Source: G039029935 sp039029935 (lineage in GTDB: Bacteria > Chloroflexota > Anaerolineae > Caldilineales > Caldilineaceae). Taken from it: 36,894 nucleotides of DNA. The notes under the pieces were generated by a model. The model had not been told where the DNA came from, did not search any database, and was given only the letters and a program-made list of their open reading frames with translations. Position numbers and translations under genes: made by a program. Every line of letters begins with the position of its first letter. The first letter of the stretch is position 1. The stretch is from positions 1 to 36,894 of the forward strand of contig JBCCFC010000002.1 in NCBI GenBank assembly GCA_039029935.1, given 5' to 3'. Below are positions 7,094 to 14,370 of this stretch, one piece after another.

Positions 7094-7968
7094 TTATGCC
7101 CCGTCCTCCTTTGTCTGTGTCAACGCAATATACAACAACCAACAGAGGACAATCGTCAAGTAGAGGACCAGCAGTGACATGGCCGAGCCGTACCCATAAT
7201 CGGTCTGTGGGAAGACCACGCGCCAGATGTGGATACCCGCATAGCGTGTGGCTGAACCGGGACCACCGCCTGTGAGCATCCAAACTTCGTCTACAACGCG
7301 CAGCGCATCCATAATGCGGATAAAGGTTGTTGTCAAAATAACAGGCATTATCATTGGGATGGTCACGAATCGGAATATCTGCCAACGGTTGGCGCCATCC
7401 ACCAGTGCTGCTTCCAATGGCTCTTGGGGCATGGCTGAAAGCCCCGCCAGCATTGTCAACGTCACCAGTGGTGTCCAGTGCCAGATGTCCATGAGGACGG
7501 TGGTGAAAAAGGCATGGTTGGCATAGGTGCCGATGTTGTATTCGATCTCAAACCAGCGATCCAAAAAGAATGGCACGGGGCCAAAACCAGGAATCACAAG
7601 TAAGCGCCAAACTGCGCCGACCGCGATGGGTGCAACCATAATTGGCAGTGCGTGGATAGTGCGGAAGAAGGCTTTGCCGACAAAATCTCTTGTCAAAAGT
7701 TGGGCAAGCAGGAAGCCAAGGATCAATTCGCTGCCAACGGCCCAAAAGGTAAACTTGGCCGTTGCCCACAACGATTTGAGGAATTCTTCATCAAACATCA
7801 GCCGACGAAAGTTATTGGCTCCGGCATATTGAAGTGTTGGGTCTGCGGCAAAGACATTCCAATCAAAAAAACGACGTAGAGTACATAGAGGAACGGTAGA
7901 AGACCCGTAATAACTAGGATGATTAGCGTTGGTGCTAGTAAAGCCCAGGCGACACGATTTGACCACAT
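7094..7968 (-). CDS. Carbohydrate ABC importer permease, MalF/CUT1 type, with apparent frameshift
   Basis: Partner permease of about 290 aa. From FFDWNVFAADPTLQYAG onward it is a normal MalF/UgpA-type subunit, with EAALVDGANRWQIFRFVTIPMIMP as EAA loop. The N-terminus in this frame is not sensible protein. In the neighbouring frame an ATG at 7968 gives MWSNRVAWALLAPTLIILVI and then TGLLPFLYVLYV, a proper first membrane helix, running into a seven-T run (minus strand; A7 at 7865-7871) where one base is missing relative to ...YVGFFDWN. I therefore read it as one gene from 7968 to 7094 with a -1 indel. A sequencing or assembly error in the homopolymer is the simplest explanation; true inactivation or slippage is possible. 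Confidence 0.85.
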
Positions 7969-7995
7969 AGTTTTAGTTAATAGTTAATAGTGGAT

Positions 7996-8051
7996 AGTTA
8001 ATAGTTAACAGTTTGTAGCTGTCAACAACTATTCACTGTTAACTATTCACT
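7996..8051. repeat. Inverted repeat between binding-protein and permease genes
   Basis: AGTTAATAGTTAACAG (7996-8011) pairs with CTGTTAACTATTCACT (8036-8051) at 15 of 16 positions, around a 24-nt loop. More GTTAATAG units sit just to the left (7976-8004). In the message this stem would follow the binding-protein stop codon (8056). Stems in this position, as between E. coli malE and malF, protect the upstream message and lower permease output; that role is inferred here. Confidence 0.7.
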
Positions 8052-8055
8052 GAAT

Positions 8056-9570
8056 TTATTCGCCGTATCCCAATTGAACCAGTGCTTCGTCAACAGCCGC
8101 AGCAGCTAGGTCGAGTGCCTCGTCCCCAGTAATTTCATCGGCCAGTGCCTGATGGATGAATGGGTCGATGGTTTCACGGATTGGTCCGTGGAATGGATAG
8201 GGTGGTGCGCCTGCAAAGAGTGGACCTTGCTCACGCAGCAACGTGTAGTATCCATTGGTAGCCGCATCCGCTTCAACAACCAGTGGATCGTCGTAGGTTG
8301 ATTCCATGACGATACGCGCACCAGCAACGGCCCATTCTGCCTGCACAGATTCCTGACCGATGTATTGGAGCCAGAGCATGGCCGCTTCTTGGTTCTTTGA
8401 TGAATGTGGAATACCAAAGGCACCACCATCGTAGTAACCAATGTAGCCTTCACCCGCGGCAGCTTCGTCCGCAACGCCTTCTGCCAATGGTGGCAGCGCA
8501 ACACCAACGTTACCGACGACCAGTGAACGGTCTGTGTTGGTGGCAATCCATGCAGCATTTTCGCCATAGACCCAACCCTGTGCGGCACGGCCAGCAGCAA
8601 AGGTAGAGCCAACTTCGTCCCATGTACTAGAAGACCACTCTGGTGGTGCGTATTCTCTCATGCTTAACCAGAAGTTAAAGCAATCCTTGGCCGCTTGGCT
8701 GTTCAACTCACCGCCATTCTCTTCGGTTGCCTTGTAGTTCTCTTGGTTAATACCCCAGTTGTAGATACCACCGGAAGGCAGAATGGTCTCAATCAATTCA
8801 TAGGTAGACGCTGGATGTCCCGTCGAACCCTGAACGGTCGTGTCCCAAAGGTCCATGTCGTTCGCTTCACCATATGCCGTGAAGAAGGCTGCATTGTCTG
8901 CATATTGCTCGTATGTGGTCGCTGGTGCCAGATCGTAGCCATATTCGTCGGCAAAGGCAGCCTGAATGTCCGCATCGCCAAAGAGGTCAGTACGATAGAG
9001 ATAAACCTTGACAAAGGCTTCCATCGGAATACCAAAGACATCGCCGTCGCCATTCTTGAAGTAATCAATAAAGCTGGTGAACTTGCTGATGTCAGAGTCT
9101 GGTGCGGCCAAATCTGGACTATCGGCCAATCCTTGCGAGATGTTGACCAAGAAGTCACGATCTAGATAGGCATAGATGATGTCCTGCTCAATGTAGACAA
9201 AGTCATAAATGCCTGTATTGGCTTCCATGTCTTTAATGGCCTTGTCGTACATAGAGTCCCAAGATGTGGTCTCAAATTCGACAGTGATGCCTGTCTCCGC
9301 CTCAAACTGTGCAGCCAGTACGTCGGCCACATAGTTGGATGGCGGTGTACTCTCCGAGACACCACGAATGGTGACGCCTGCATATGGCTGGGCAGCTTCG
9401 GCCCACCAACTCATCTCACCTGCATCACCTGCATCAGCAGCGGCATCACCTGCGTCTGCTGCGCCACTGTCACCCGCTGGTGCGGCTGGCGCACAGGCAG
9501 ACATGACCATTGCCAAGATCAGCAACAGACCCAAGATGCCATATAAACGTTGATTGCGTTTCTGCATCAT
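8056..9570 (-). CDS. ABC importer extracellular substrate-binding lipoprotein (CUT1 family)
   Basis: Protein of 504 aa with a lipoprotein signal: basic start, hydrophobic stretch LLLILAMVM and lipobox MSAC with Cys26 as the lipid anchor. An Ala/Gly/Asp linker (27-50) tethers the mature domain. The rest has the usual family-1 binding-protein pattern (VTIRGVSES...LAAQFEAETGITVEFET, then GIPMEAFVKVYLYRTDLF, and near the end EEAAMLWLQYIGQES-type helices). AGGAG lies before paired ATGs at 9570 and 9567. It is longer than most sugar-binding proteins (about 420 aa), closer to the GlpV-type glycerol binders. With two permeases downstream it captures a carbohydrate or polyol outside the membrane; the ligand is not evident from the sequence. 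Confidence 0.92.
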   Translation of the reverse strand: MMQKRNQRLYGILGLLLILAMVMSACAPAAPAGDSGAADAGDAAADAGDAGEMSWWAEAAQPYAGVTIRGVSESTPPSNYVADVLAAQFEAETGITVEFETTSWDSMYDKAIKDMEANTGIYDFVYIEQDIIYAYLDRDFLVNISQGLADSPDLAAPDSDISKFTSFIDYFKNGDGDVFGIPMEAFVKVYLYRTDLFGDADIQAAFADEYGYDLAPATTYEQYADNAAFFTAYGEANDMDLWDTTVQGSTGHPASTYELIETILPSGGIYNWGINQENYKATEENGGELNSQAAKDCFNFWLSMREYAPPEWSSSTWDEVGSTFAAGRAAQGWVYGENAAWIATNTDRSLVVGNVGVALPPLAEGVADEAAAGEGYIGYYDGGAFGIPHSSKNQEAAMLWLQYIGQESVQAEWAVAGARIVMESTYDDPLVVEADAATNGYYTLLREQGPLFAGAPPYPFHGPIRETIDPFIHQALADEITGDEALDLAAAAVDEALVQLGYGE

Positions 9571-10058
9571 TTTCTCCTTTGAAAAACTTGTAGAATGAAA
9601 AACTTGTAGAATGAACGGTTAAATGTAAGTTATATGGTTACGATCAATGCAAATTGTTTTGTGAATTTGACTGATCGGAAGCCAGCTAAGACATGGGTAT
9701 TCAATTGTAGACAATAAATTTTTGTAGACAATAAACTTTATGACTGAAGCCTATATTTTCCATCCTAAAATGCTGAGTAAGCTTTGTCAAAATCGAGAGG
9801 GGCGTCACAGATTTATCGTTGTTTTTACACGAGTTTGTGTGGAATACGCGCTGAGAAGTCAACTCATGCGTCAATTGCAAAATGCATACCTTGACACACG
9901 ATCCCCCCTATGTTACACTCACCGCACCATCGGGGTTCGATTGTCGAGCTTGCTGGTTGATGATTGGGGATTGGTAAGGTGGGCTGTATTGGGTTGAACG
10001 GTACTGAGTTGAGCTGTACTGGGTTGGGCTTATCTGAGGGGAAAAACACGATCAAACC
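9571..10058. promoter_or_regulatory. Divergent intergenic region between importer and kinase
   Basis: 488 bp without a credible gene. It holds a tandem pair of 16 bp (GAAAAACTTGTAGAAT at 9581-9596 and 9597-9612) next to the binding-protein ribosome site, a tandem pair of 17 bp (TTGTAGACAATAAA core at 9705-9721 and 9722-9738, one mismatch), and three imperfect 15-bp units of GTACTGGGTTGAGCT type at 9986-10030. A + strand promoter is at 9891-9919. The tandem units could be operator sites, but no regulator can be assigned. Confidence 0.6.
9891..9919 (+). promoter_or_regulatory. Sigma-70-type promoter of the beta-helix kinase
   Basis: TTGACA (9891-9896), a 17-bp spacer and TACACT (9914-9919), with TG at 9911-9912 as an extended -10 element. 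The start of transcription would be near 9926, giving a leader of about 130 nt before the ATG at 10059 that includes the 15-bp repeats. Confidence 0.55.
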
Positions 10059-12794
10059 ATGAACGCAGACAACGACATTTACAAGGCAGATACGTATTCG
10101 GGGAACTCATCCGTTCTTCCTTTGGGGACATCCCCAACTGTATTGCCTGGACTCTTCAAAGACGGCCAACGTTTTCAAAATCGCTACACCATCCAAGGGT
10201 TGATCGGTGAAGGCGGCATGGGTCAAGTGTATCGCGCGATTGATCTCCTCTTTGATATCGAGGTCGTGATCAAAGTCATCCACCCCCTCCACACCACAGA
10301 CGAAGCCATACGTCGTTTTTGGGCCGAGGCACGCACACTGGCGCAGATCAAACACAACAAAGTCGTTCGCATCTATGATTTCAAACCCGACACCAAGCCT
10401 GCCTATCTGGTGTTGGAGTATATTGAGGGCGAGACGCTCTATGCATACACACGCAAGAATCATCCACTGCCGCTGACCGAAATTGCCGATTTGCTGGACA
10501 ACATCGCCGAAGCCCTCGACTTTATCCACGAGCATGGGCTGATCCATCGCGATGTTAAGCCCGGCAACATCATGGTCAAACCCGATGGGGATATCTGTCT
10601 GCTTGATTTTGGCATTGTCAAGGACCCTGGGTTTGCGCAGACAAAAATGGGCAGTACGCTGGGAACCCCGCTTTATATGGCGCCGGAACAGTTTGGGGCC
10701 AGCGAAAAGGTGACAAGTGCGGCGGATGTCTACGCACTGGGTGTGATTCTATTTGAATTGCTGACAGGGGAATACCCCTTTGAAGGCACGGATTCGCAGA
10801 TTATGTATGGGCATTGTCATGTGGACCCGCCTGTGGATGCGCCGCGCACCAATATGCGTGGTCTAAAAGCGATACTCGACAAAGCCTTGCAGAAGAATCC
10901 TGCCAAGCGTTATACCACCGCTGGTCAACTTACCTTTGATTTTCGTGAGACCATCAATGAAATCAACGAGGTCGTGCCAGCCCAATCCGAAGCAATCTCA
11001 CCCGTCTCAATCCCATCAGCACAGCCTGGATTGCCACCAGCACGTTGGGCCGCTGTTTCTGATTCATCACTGACGCGCCAGTTGCGCGCACGGCTCAATT
11101 GGCGACATGGGATTGCCCTTGCCGCCACAGCTATTTCCATAACCGTGCTGTTGCTGTTTCTCAGTTTTGGACAGAGTCGCCTCACCTTCTTGGGTACACA
11201 GCTAATACCAACGGCGACAGAGTCGTTCGCTACCGAAGTTGCGCTGCCACCGCCGACAAACACCCACATGCCACCGACCATCGCTCCGCCCACAGCCACA
11301 TCATTGGTAGCGGCCATACCGCCTACTGTTGAGGATGTCACGACGCCAACCGCTTTACCGACCGAGCCGCCCAAAACCATTCAGTTGGTGCGTAACCCAA
11401 CACCAACACCTGAACCCGTTACCGGGGAGACACACATAGAGGAGACATACATAGAGGAGACACCCGATTCACCTACGTCTGTGCAGTTACAAACTGTTGT
11501 GATTAACAACAAATCCCCCCTCGATGTAAGTCTCTATCCCACCGATAAGGCCGATATCATCGCCACACCGGACACGCAAGGCCAGGAACTGCTGGTGGTT
11601 GACACTCATCATGTTGACGGCTGGCTTCAGGTGCAGTTGGGTTGGCGACAGGCAGATGGCTATCAGTTGGGGAATGGTAAATTTGGCTGGATTCGTAGTG
11701 AGGGCGTCACCCTGTCAACACTACAGGCCGAGATGGCAACGGTTGTCGATGCCTCCATCACAGTGGCCCAGGCAGGGAGTGGCTATGCATCAGACTATCC
11801 GTCAATTCAGGCAGCCATTGATGACGCACCTGTTGGTGCCACGATTGCGATTCGTCCCGGTTTCTATCAAGAAGCGTTGCGCATTACTAAAGAGGTGCAT
11901 CTCATCGGCGTAGGGCAGCGTGATGAAATCATCATCGAAAGTGTGGATGCGAGTGCGGTCTACTTTGAGGCGCAATGGGGCAGCATCAAAAATTTGACAC
12001 TACGGTCCACTGGCGATAGCGAAGTGATGAATGCGGTCTATATTGCCAGCGGCGAACTTGTGCTGCAAGGGTGTACCATCACCTCAACTTCGGGTGATGT
12101 CGTAGGCATCTATGCAGGTAGTAACCCCACCATCAGCCACAATGTCATCCACGATGGCGGGGCCAGCGGTATCCGTATCTATGAAAATGGCACGGGGCGG
12201 ATTACGGCTAATGCCATCTACGGCAACGCGGGGGCAGGTGTTTGGGTCGAACCCAATGGCAACCCCATTGTCGAGAATAACAACATCTGGGGTGGTCAAC
12301 AGAGCGGCGTGTTTGTCTATAGCGGTTATGGCACGATTCAAGGCAATGAAATTTATGGCAATGCCTTTGCGGGTATCCAGATATCAGAAGGAAGTGTCTC
12401 GGTGATTCGCGACAACGTGATTCGCAATGGTGAGGGTGCTGGCATTTTGGCTGACACCAACAGCAAAGGCATCATCGCCCAGAACAAAATCTATGCCAAC
12501 GCTTCATCGGGCATCTCCGTCAGCCACAACGGCGACCCCTGTGTTGTTGGCAACATCGTTCATCACAACGCTCGGTACGGCATCCACGTACACAACGAGG
12601 GGCTTGGCACATTTATTAGCAACACGATGGATGGCAATCAGGAAGGCAATCTGAATACGCCCGCACATATTTATGTGGTGCAGAAAGGCGAGGAGCAGTC
12701 GGTGCAGCTATCGTCCGATCATCAATGTCAGCCAGAGCTTGATAATTTTATTGACCAGACGATTTTGATTCAGTCGGATGAAAAACAGTCATAG
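10059..12794 (+). CDS. Membrane Ser/Thr protein kinase with SH3-like and parallel beta-helix ectodomain
   Basis: Protein of 911 aa. The cytoplasmic kinase occupies about residues 43-300: GEGGMG at 50-55, Lys72, HRDVKPGN at 163-170, DFG at 183-185, APE at 208-210. A membrane helix (351-370) and a Pro/Thr linker (385-470) follow. Residues about 475-555 look like a bacterial SH3 domain (LDVSLYPT... WLQVQLGW... GWIRSEGV). From about 568 (ITVAQAGSGYASDYPSIQAAIDDAPVGATIAIRPGFYQEAL) to about 880 it is a right-handed beta-helix of NosD/pectate-lyase type, with many 'I..N.I.gn...Gi.v' coils. The outer part may bind a glycan and control the kinase; this is inferred from architecture. The GAGGGG upstream is about 18 nt away, so the initiation signal is weak. 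Confidence 0.92.
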   Translation: MNADNDIYKADTYSGNSSVLPLGTSPTVLPGLFKDGQRFQNRYTIQGLIGEGGMGQVYRAIDLLFDIEVVIKVIHPLHTTDEAIRRFWAEARTLAQIKHNKVVRIYDFKPDTKPAYLVLEYIEGETLYAYTRKNHPLPLTEIADLLDNIAEALDFIHEHGLIHRDVKPGNIMVKPDGDICLLDFGIVKDPGFAQTKMGSTLGTPLYMAPEQFGASEKVTSAADVYALGVILFELLTGEYPFEGTDSQIMYGHCHVDPPVDAPRTNMRGLKAILDKALQKNPAKRYTTAGQLTFDFRETINEINEVVPAQSEAISPVSIPSAQPGLPPARWAAVSDSSLTRQLRARLNWRHGIALAATAISITVLLLFLSFGQSRLTFLGTQLIPTATESFATEVALPPPTNTHMPPTIAPPTATSLVAAIPPTVEDVTTPTALPTEPPKTIQLVRNPTPTPEPVTGETHIEETYIEETPDSPTSVQLQTVVINNKSPLDVSLYPTDKADIIATPDTQGQELLVVDTHHVDGWLQVQLGWRQADGYQLGNGKFGWIRSEGVTLSTLQAEMATVVDASITVAQAGSGYASDYPSIQAAIDDAPVGATIAIRPGFYQEALRITKEVHLIGVGQRDEIIIESVDASAVYFEAQWGSIKNLTLRSTGDSEVMNAVYIASGELVLQGCTITSTSGDVVGIYAGSNPTISHNVIHDGGASGIRIYENGTGRITANAIYGNAGAGVWVEPNGNPIVENNNIWGGQQSGVFVYSGYGTIQGNEIYGNAFAGIQISEGSVSVIRDNVIRNGEGAGILADTNSKGIIAQNKIYANASSGISVSHNGDPCVVGNIVHHNARYGIHVHNEGLGTFISNTMDGNQEGNLNTPAHIYVVQKGEEQSVQLSSDHQCQPELDNFIDQTILIQSDEKQS

Positions 12795-12947
12795 TATTTA
12801 ATACGGCGTTGGTCATGGTTTCGTCTACCCAGCAACCAAGTTTTTTGGAGGATATCTGCACATAGTCGATTTCGAGGCTAAAAAAATTCGATTTCTGGAC
12901 GATACGACGACCAATGCCTTTAACGCAGATGTGGAAGGTAAAAATAC

Positions 12948-12976
12948 ATCCGCGTTTTTCCGTATCCGCGTTTTTT
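12948..12976. repeat. Tandem ATCCGCGTTTTT units
   Basis: ATCCGCGTTTTT occurs twice in succession in the 180-bp gap between the kinase and the next gene. The core is the inverse of the GCGGAT repeats at 3815-3864 and 17205-17263. The second unit ends just before the ribosome binding site of the following gene. Confidence 0.5.
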
Positions 12977-12995
12977 GCAAAGAATGGAGGTTGAG

Positions 12996-13658
12996 ATGGT
13001 AGATAACGGTAAATCTCGCAAAAAATTAGCCTTTGGTAAGATTGAGTTTCATGATTTGCAAAACATTGTCCAGATTGATGAACACCTAGACCCAACCGTC
13101 TTTGATGATTGGTTTGGGTTTGACTACGAGCTTGAGCCAGGGGAAGAGCAGTTTCTTGCTGATTTAATTGATGAAAACTGGCGTTATGTCGATAGTTTCT
13201 CCGAGGAAGAGTTAAAGGCGCAGATTATCATTCCACTGGTCAACAAGGTAAAGTTTTTTCACAACGGTATTCGTGGCTGGTATGAGCGACCGCTTAAAGG
13301 CGTAATCAACAATGTCCTGCTGCAAGGAAGCCCTGACTATATGGTTGCCAGCGGCATCGAGACACCCAACAAACCCTATTTTTTCCTTCAGGAATACAAA
13401 AAAGAGCTAGGTGACCGTCATCCAAAAAATCCATTACTGGCTGAGATGATGGTGGCGCTGGAGCTAAACGAAGAGACGGTGATGCGTGGTACGTTTATCA
13501 TTGGCCGCACTTGGAACTTTGTCCTGCTCTACAAGCTGGGGATGCATGAGTATACGTACTATCGGTCACGGGATTTGAGTGTGCTAAGTCTGGATGATTT
13601 GCGGACGATTTATGTGAATTTACAGGCTGTGAAGGCAACTGCAATTTCATTGACATAA
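12996..13658 (+). CDS. PD-(D/E)XK nuclease-like protein of unknown role
   Basis: Protein of 220 aa from the ATG at 12996, which has GGAGG 5 nt upstream; the frame is open from a TTG at 12975. The core GSPDYMVASG, a short loop, and YFFLQEYKKEL fits the catalytic half of the restriction-endonuclease fold (Asp, then Glu-x-Lys). Before it lies an LKAQIIIPLVNKV segment of the kind that precedes the catalytic Asp in this fold. Similar stand-alone proteins are common and unnamed in Chloroflexota and cyanobacteria. No methylase or helicase partner is adjacent, so a restriction role is not supported. It is the first gene of a close-packed + strand run. Confidence 0.7.
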   Translation: MVDNGKSRKKLAFGKIEFHDLQNIVQIDEHLDPTVFDDWFGFDYELEPGEEQFLADLIDENWRYVDSFSEEELKAQIIIPLVNKVKFFHNGIRGWYERPLKGVINNVLLQGSPDYMVASGIETPNKPYFFLQEYKKELGDRHPKNPLLAEMMVALELNEETVMRGTFIIGRTWNFVLLYKLGMHEYTYYRSRDLSVLSLDDLRTIYVNLQAVKATAISLT

Positions 13659-13683
13659 AAAATATTAATTTTGAGGTTATCAA

Positions 13684-13980
13684 ATGGATGTAATTGTCGA
13701 TTTATGTGTTGTTCCTATCGGAGTCGGTGTCTCTGTCTCTGAACATGTCGCTAAATGTCAACAAATTCTGGAAGAGGCCGGGCTAACCGTCAACCTCCAT
13801 GCCTATGGAACCAACATCGAAGGCGAATGGGACGAGGTCTTTGCAGCGGTGAAACGTTGCCATGAAGCCGTGCATGAGATGGGTGCGCCGCGCATTTCCA
13901 CAAGCATCAAGGTGGGGACGCGGACAGACCGTGCGCAGACTATGCAGGATAAGATTGTGAGTGTGCAGGAGAAGCTGTAA
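13684..13980 (+). CDS. MTH1187-family thiamine-binding protein
   Basis: Protein of 98 aa with the single ferredoxin-like domain of the Thiamine_BP/DUF77 family at typical length. Diagnostic parts are the start DLCVVPIGVG, SVSEHVAKCQQILEEAGL, the HAYGTNIEGEWDEVFAAVKRCHEAVHEMGAPRI block and SIKVGTRTDR. Members bind thiamine or hydroxymethylpyrimidine-type ligands as small oligomers in the cytoplasm. GAGG lies 7 nt before the ATG. It follows the nuclease-like gene by 25 bp and precedes the membrane protein gene by 5 bp. No thiamine riboswitch or thiamine gene is nearby. Confidence 0.9.
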   Translation: MDVIVDLCVVPIGVGVSVSEHVAKCQQILEEAGLTVNLHAYGTNIEGEWDEVFAAVKRCHEAVHEMGAPRISTSIKVGTRTDRAQTMQDKIVSVQEKL

Positions 13981-13985
13981 ATGCG

Positions 13986-14342
13986 ATGATTTCATTGCCA
14001 GACATCCTGTTTTTTACCAACGTTGCTATCCTCGCGGTTGCGCATGAACTGGACGCCATCCATCAGCGGGAGTGGCGTTTTTTCTTTGGATTCACGCCAC
14101 TCAGTGATGAAACCGCCTATCGGCTCTTTACCGCACTCCATGTGCCACTGCTGGTGATCATCCTCTGGAACCTACATTCATTTTGGTTCCAGATTGGTTT
14201 TGATCTCTTCATGATCATCCACGCAGGGTTGCATTGGGGGTTGCGCAACCATCCAGCGATACACTTTGATAATTGGTTTTCGTGGGTGTGGATTTGTGGT
14301 GGAGCGATGCTGGGTGTGGTGCATCTTCTGTTATTGTTTTAG
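13986..14342 (+). CDS. DUF6713-like integral membrane protein
   Basis: Protein of 118 aa with four hydrophobic segments. The pattern AHELDAIHQREWRFF, then LSDETAYRLFTALHVPLLVIILW, and a His-containing third helix (MIIHAGLHWGLRNHP) agrees with what I recall of DUF6713, whose function is unknown. The conserved HELDAI..-EWR motif and further His residues in the helices hint at a metal or cofactor site inside the membrane, but this is speculation. The ATG at 13986 is 5 bp past the stop of the thiamine-binding gene, with AGGAG about 15 nt upstream. The start is therefore probably helped by coupling. Confidence 0.75.
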   Translation: MISLPDILFFTNVAILAVAHELDAIHQREWRFFFGFTPLSDETAYRLFTALHVPLLVIILWNLHSFWFQIGFDLFMIIHAGLHWGLRNHPAIHFDNWFSWVWICGGAMLGVVHLLLLF

Positions 14343-14370
14343 ACTTACGACAACGGATCAAGAGGAGTGT

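Noticed and set aside
7092..7385. N-terminal extension of the MalG-type permease
   Set aside because: It overlaps the upstream permease in another frame, has no protein-like pattern, and the ATG at 7091 begins a normal permease helix.
9740..9997. 85-residue open frame upstream of the beta-helix kinase
   Set aside because: It covers the best promoter in the region and the short repeats, has no ribosome binding site and no recognisable protein pattern.
12996..13658. Restriction-modification system
   Set aside because: Only the nuclease-like fold is visible; no methylase, specificity or helicase gene is adjacent.
13684..13980. Thiamine riboswitch or thiamine operon around the MTH1187 gene
   Set aside because: No THI-box-like sequence and no thiamine biosynthesis or transport gene in the neighbourhood.
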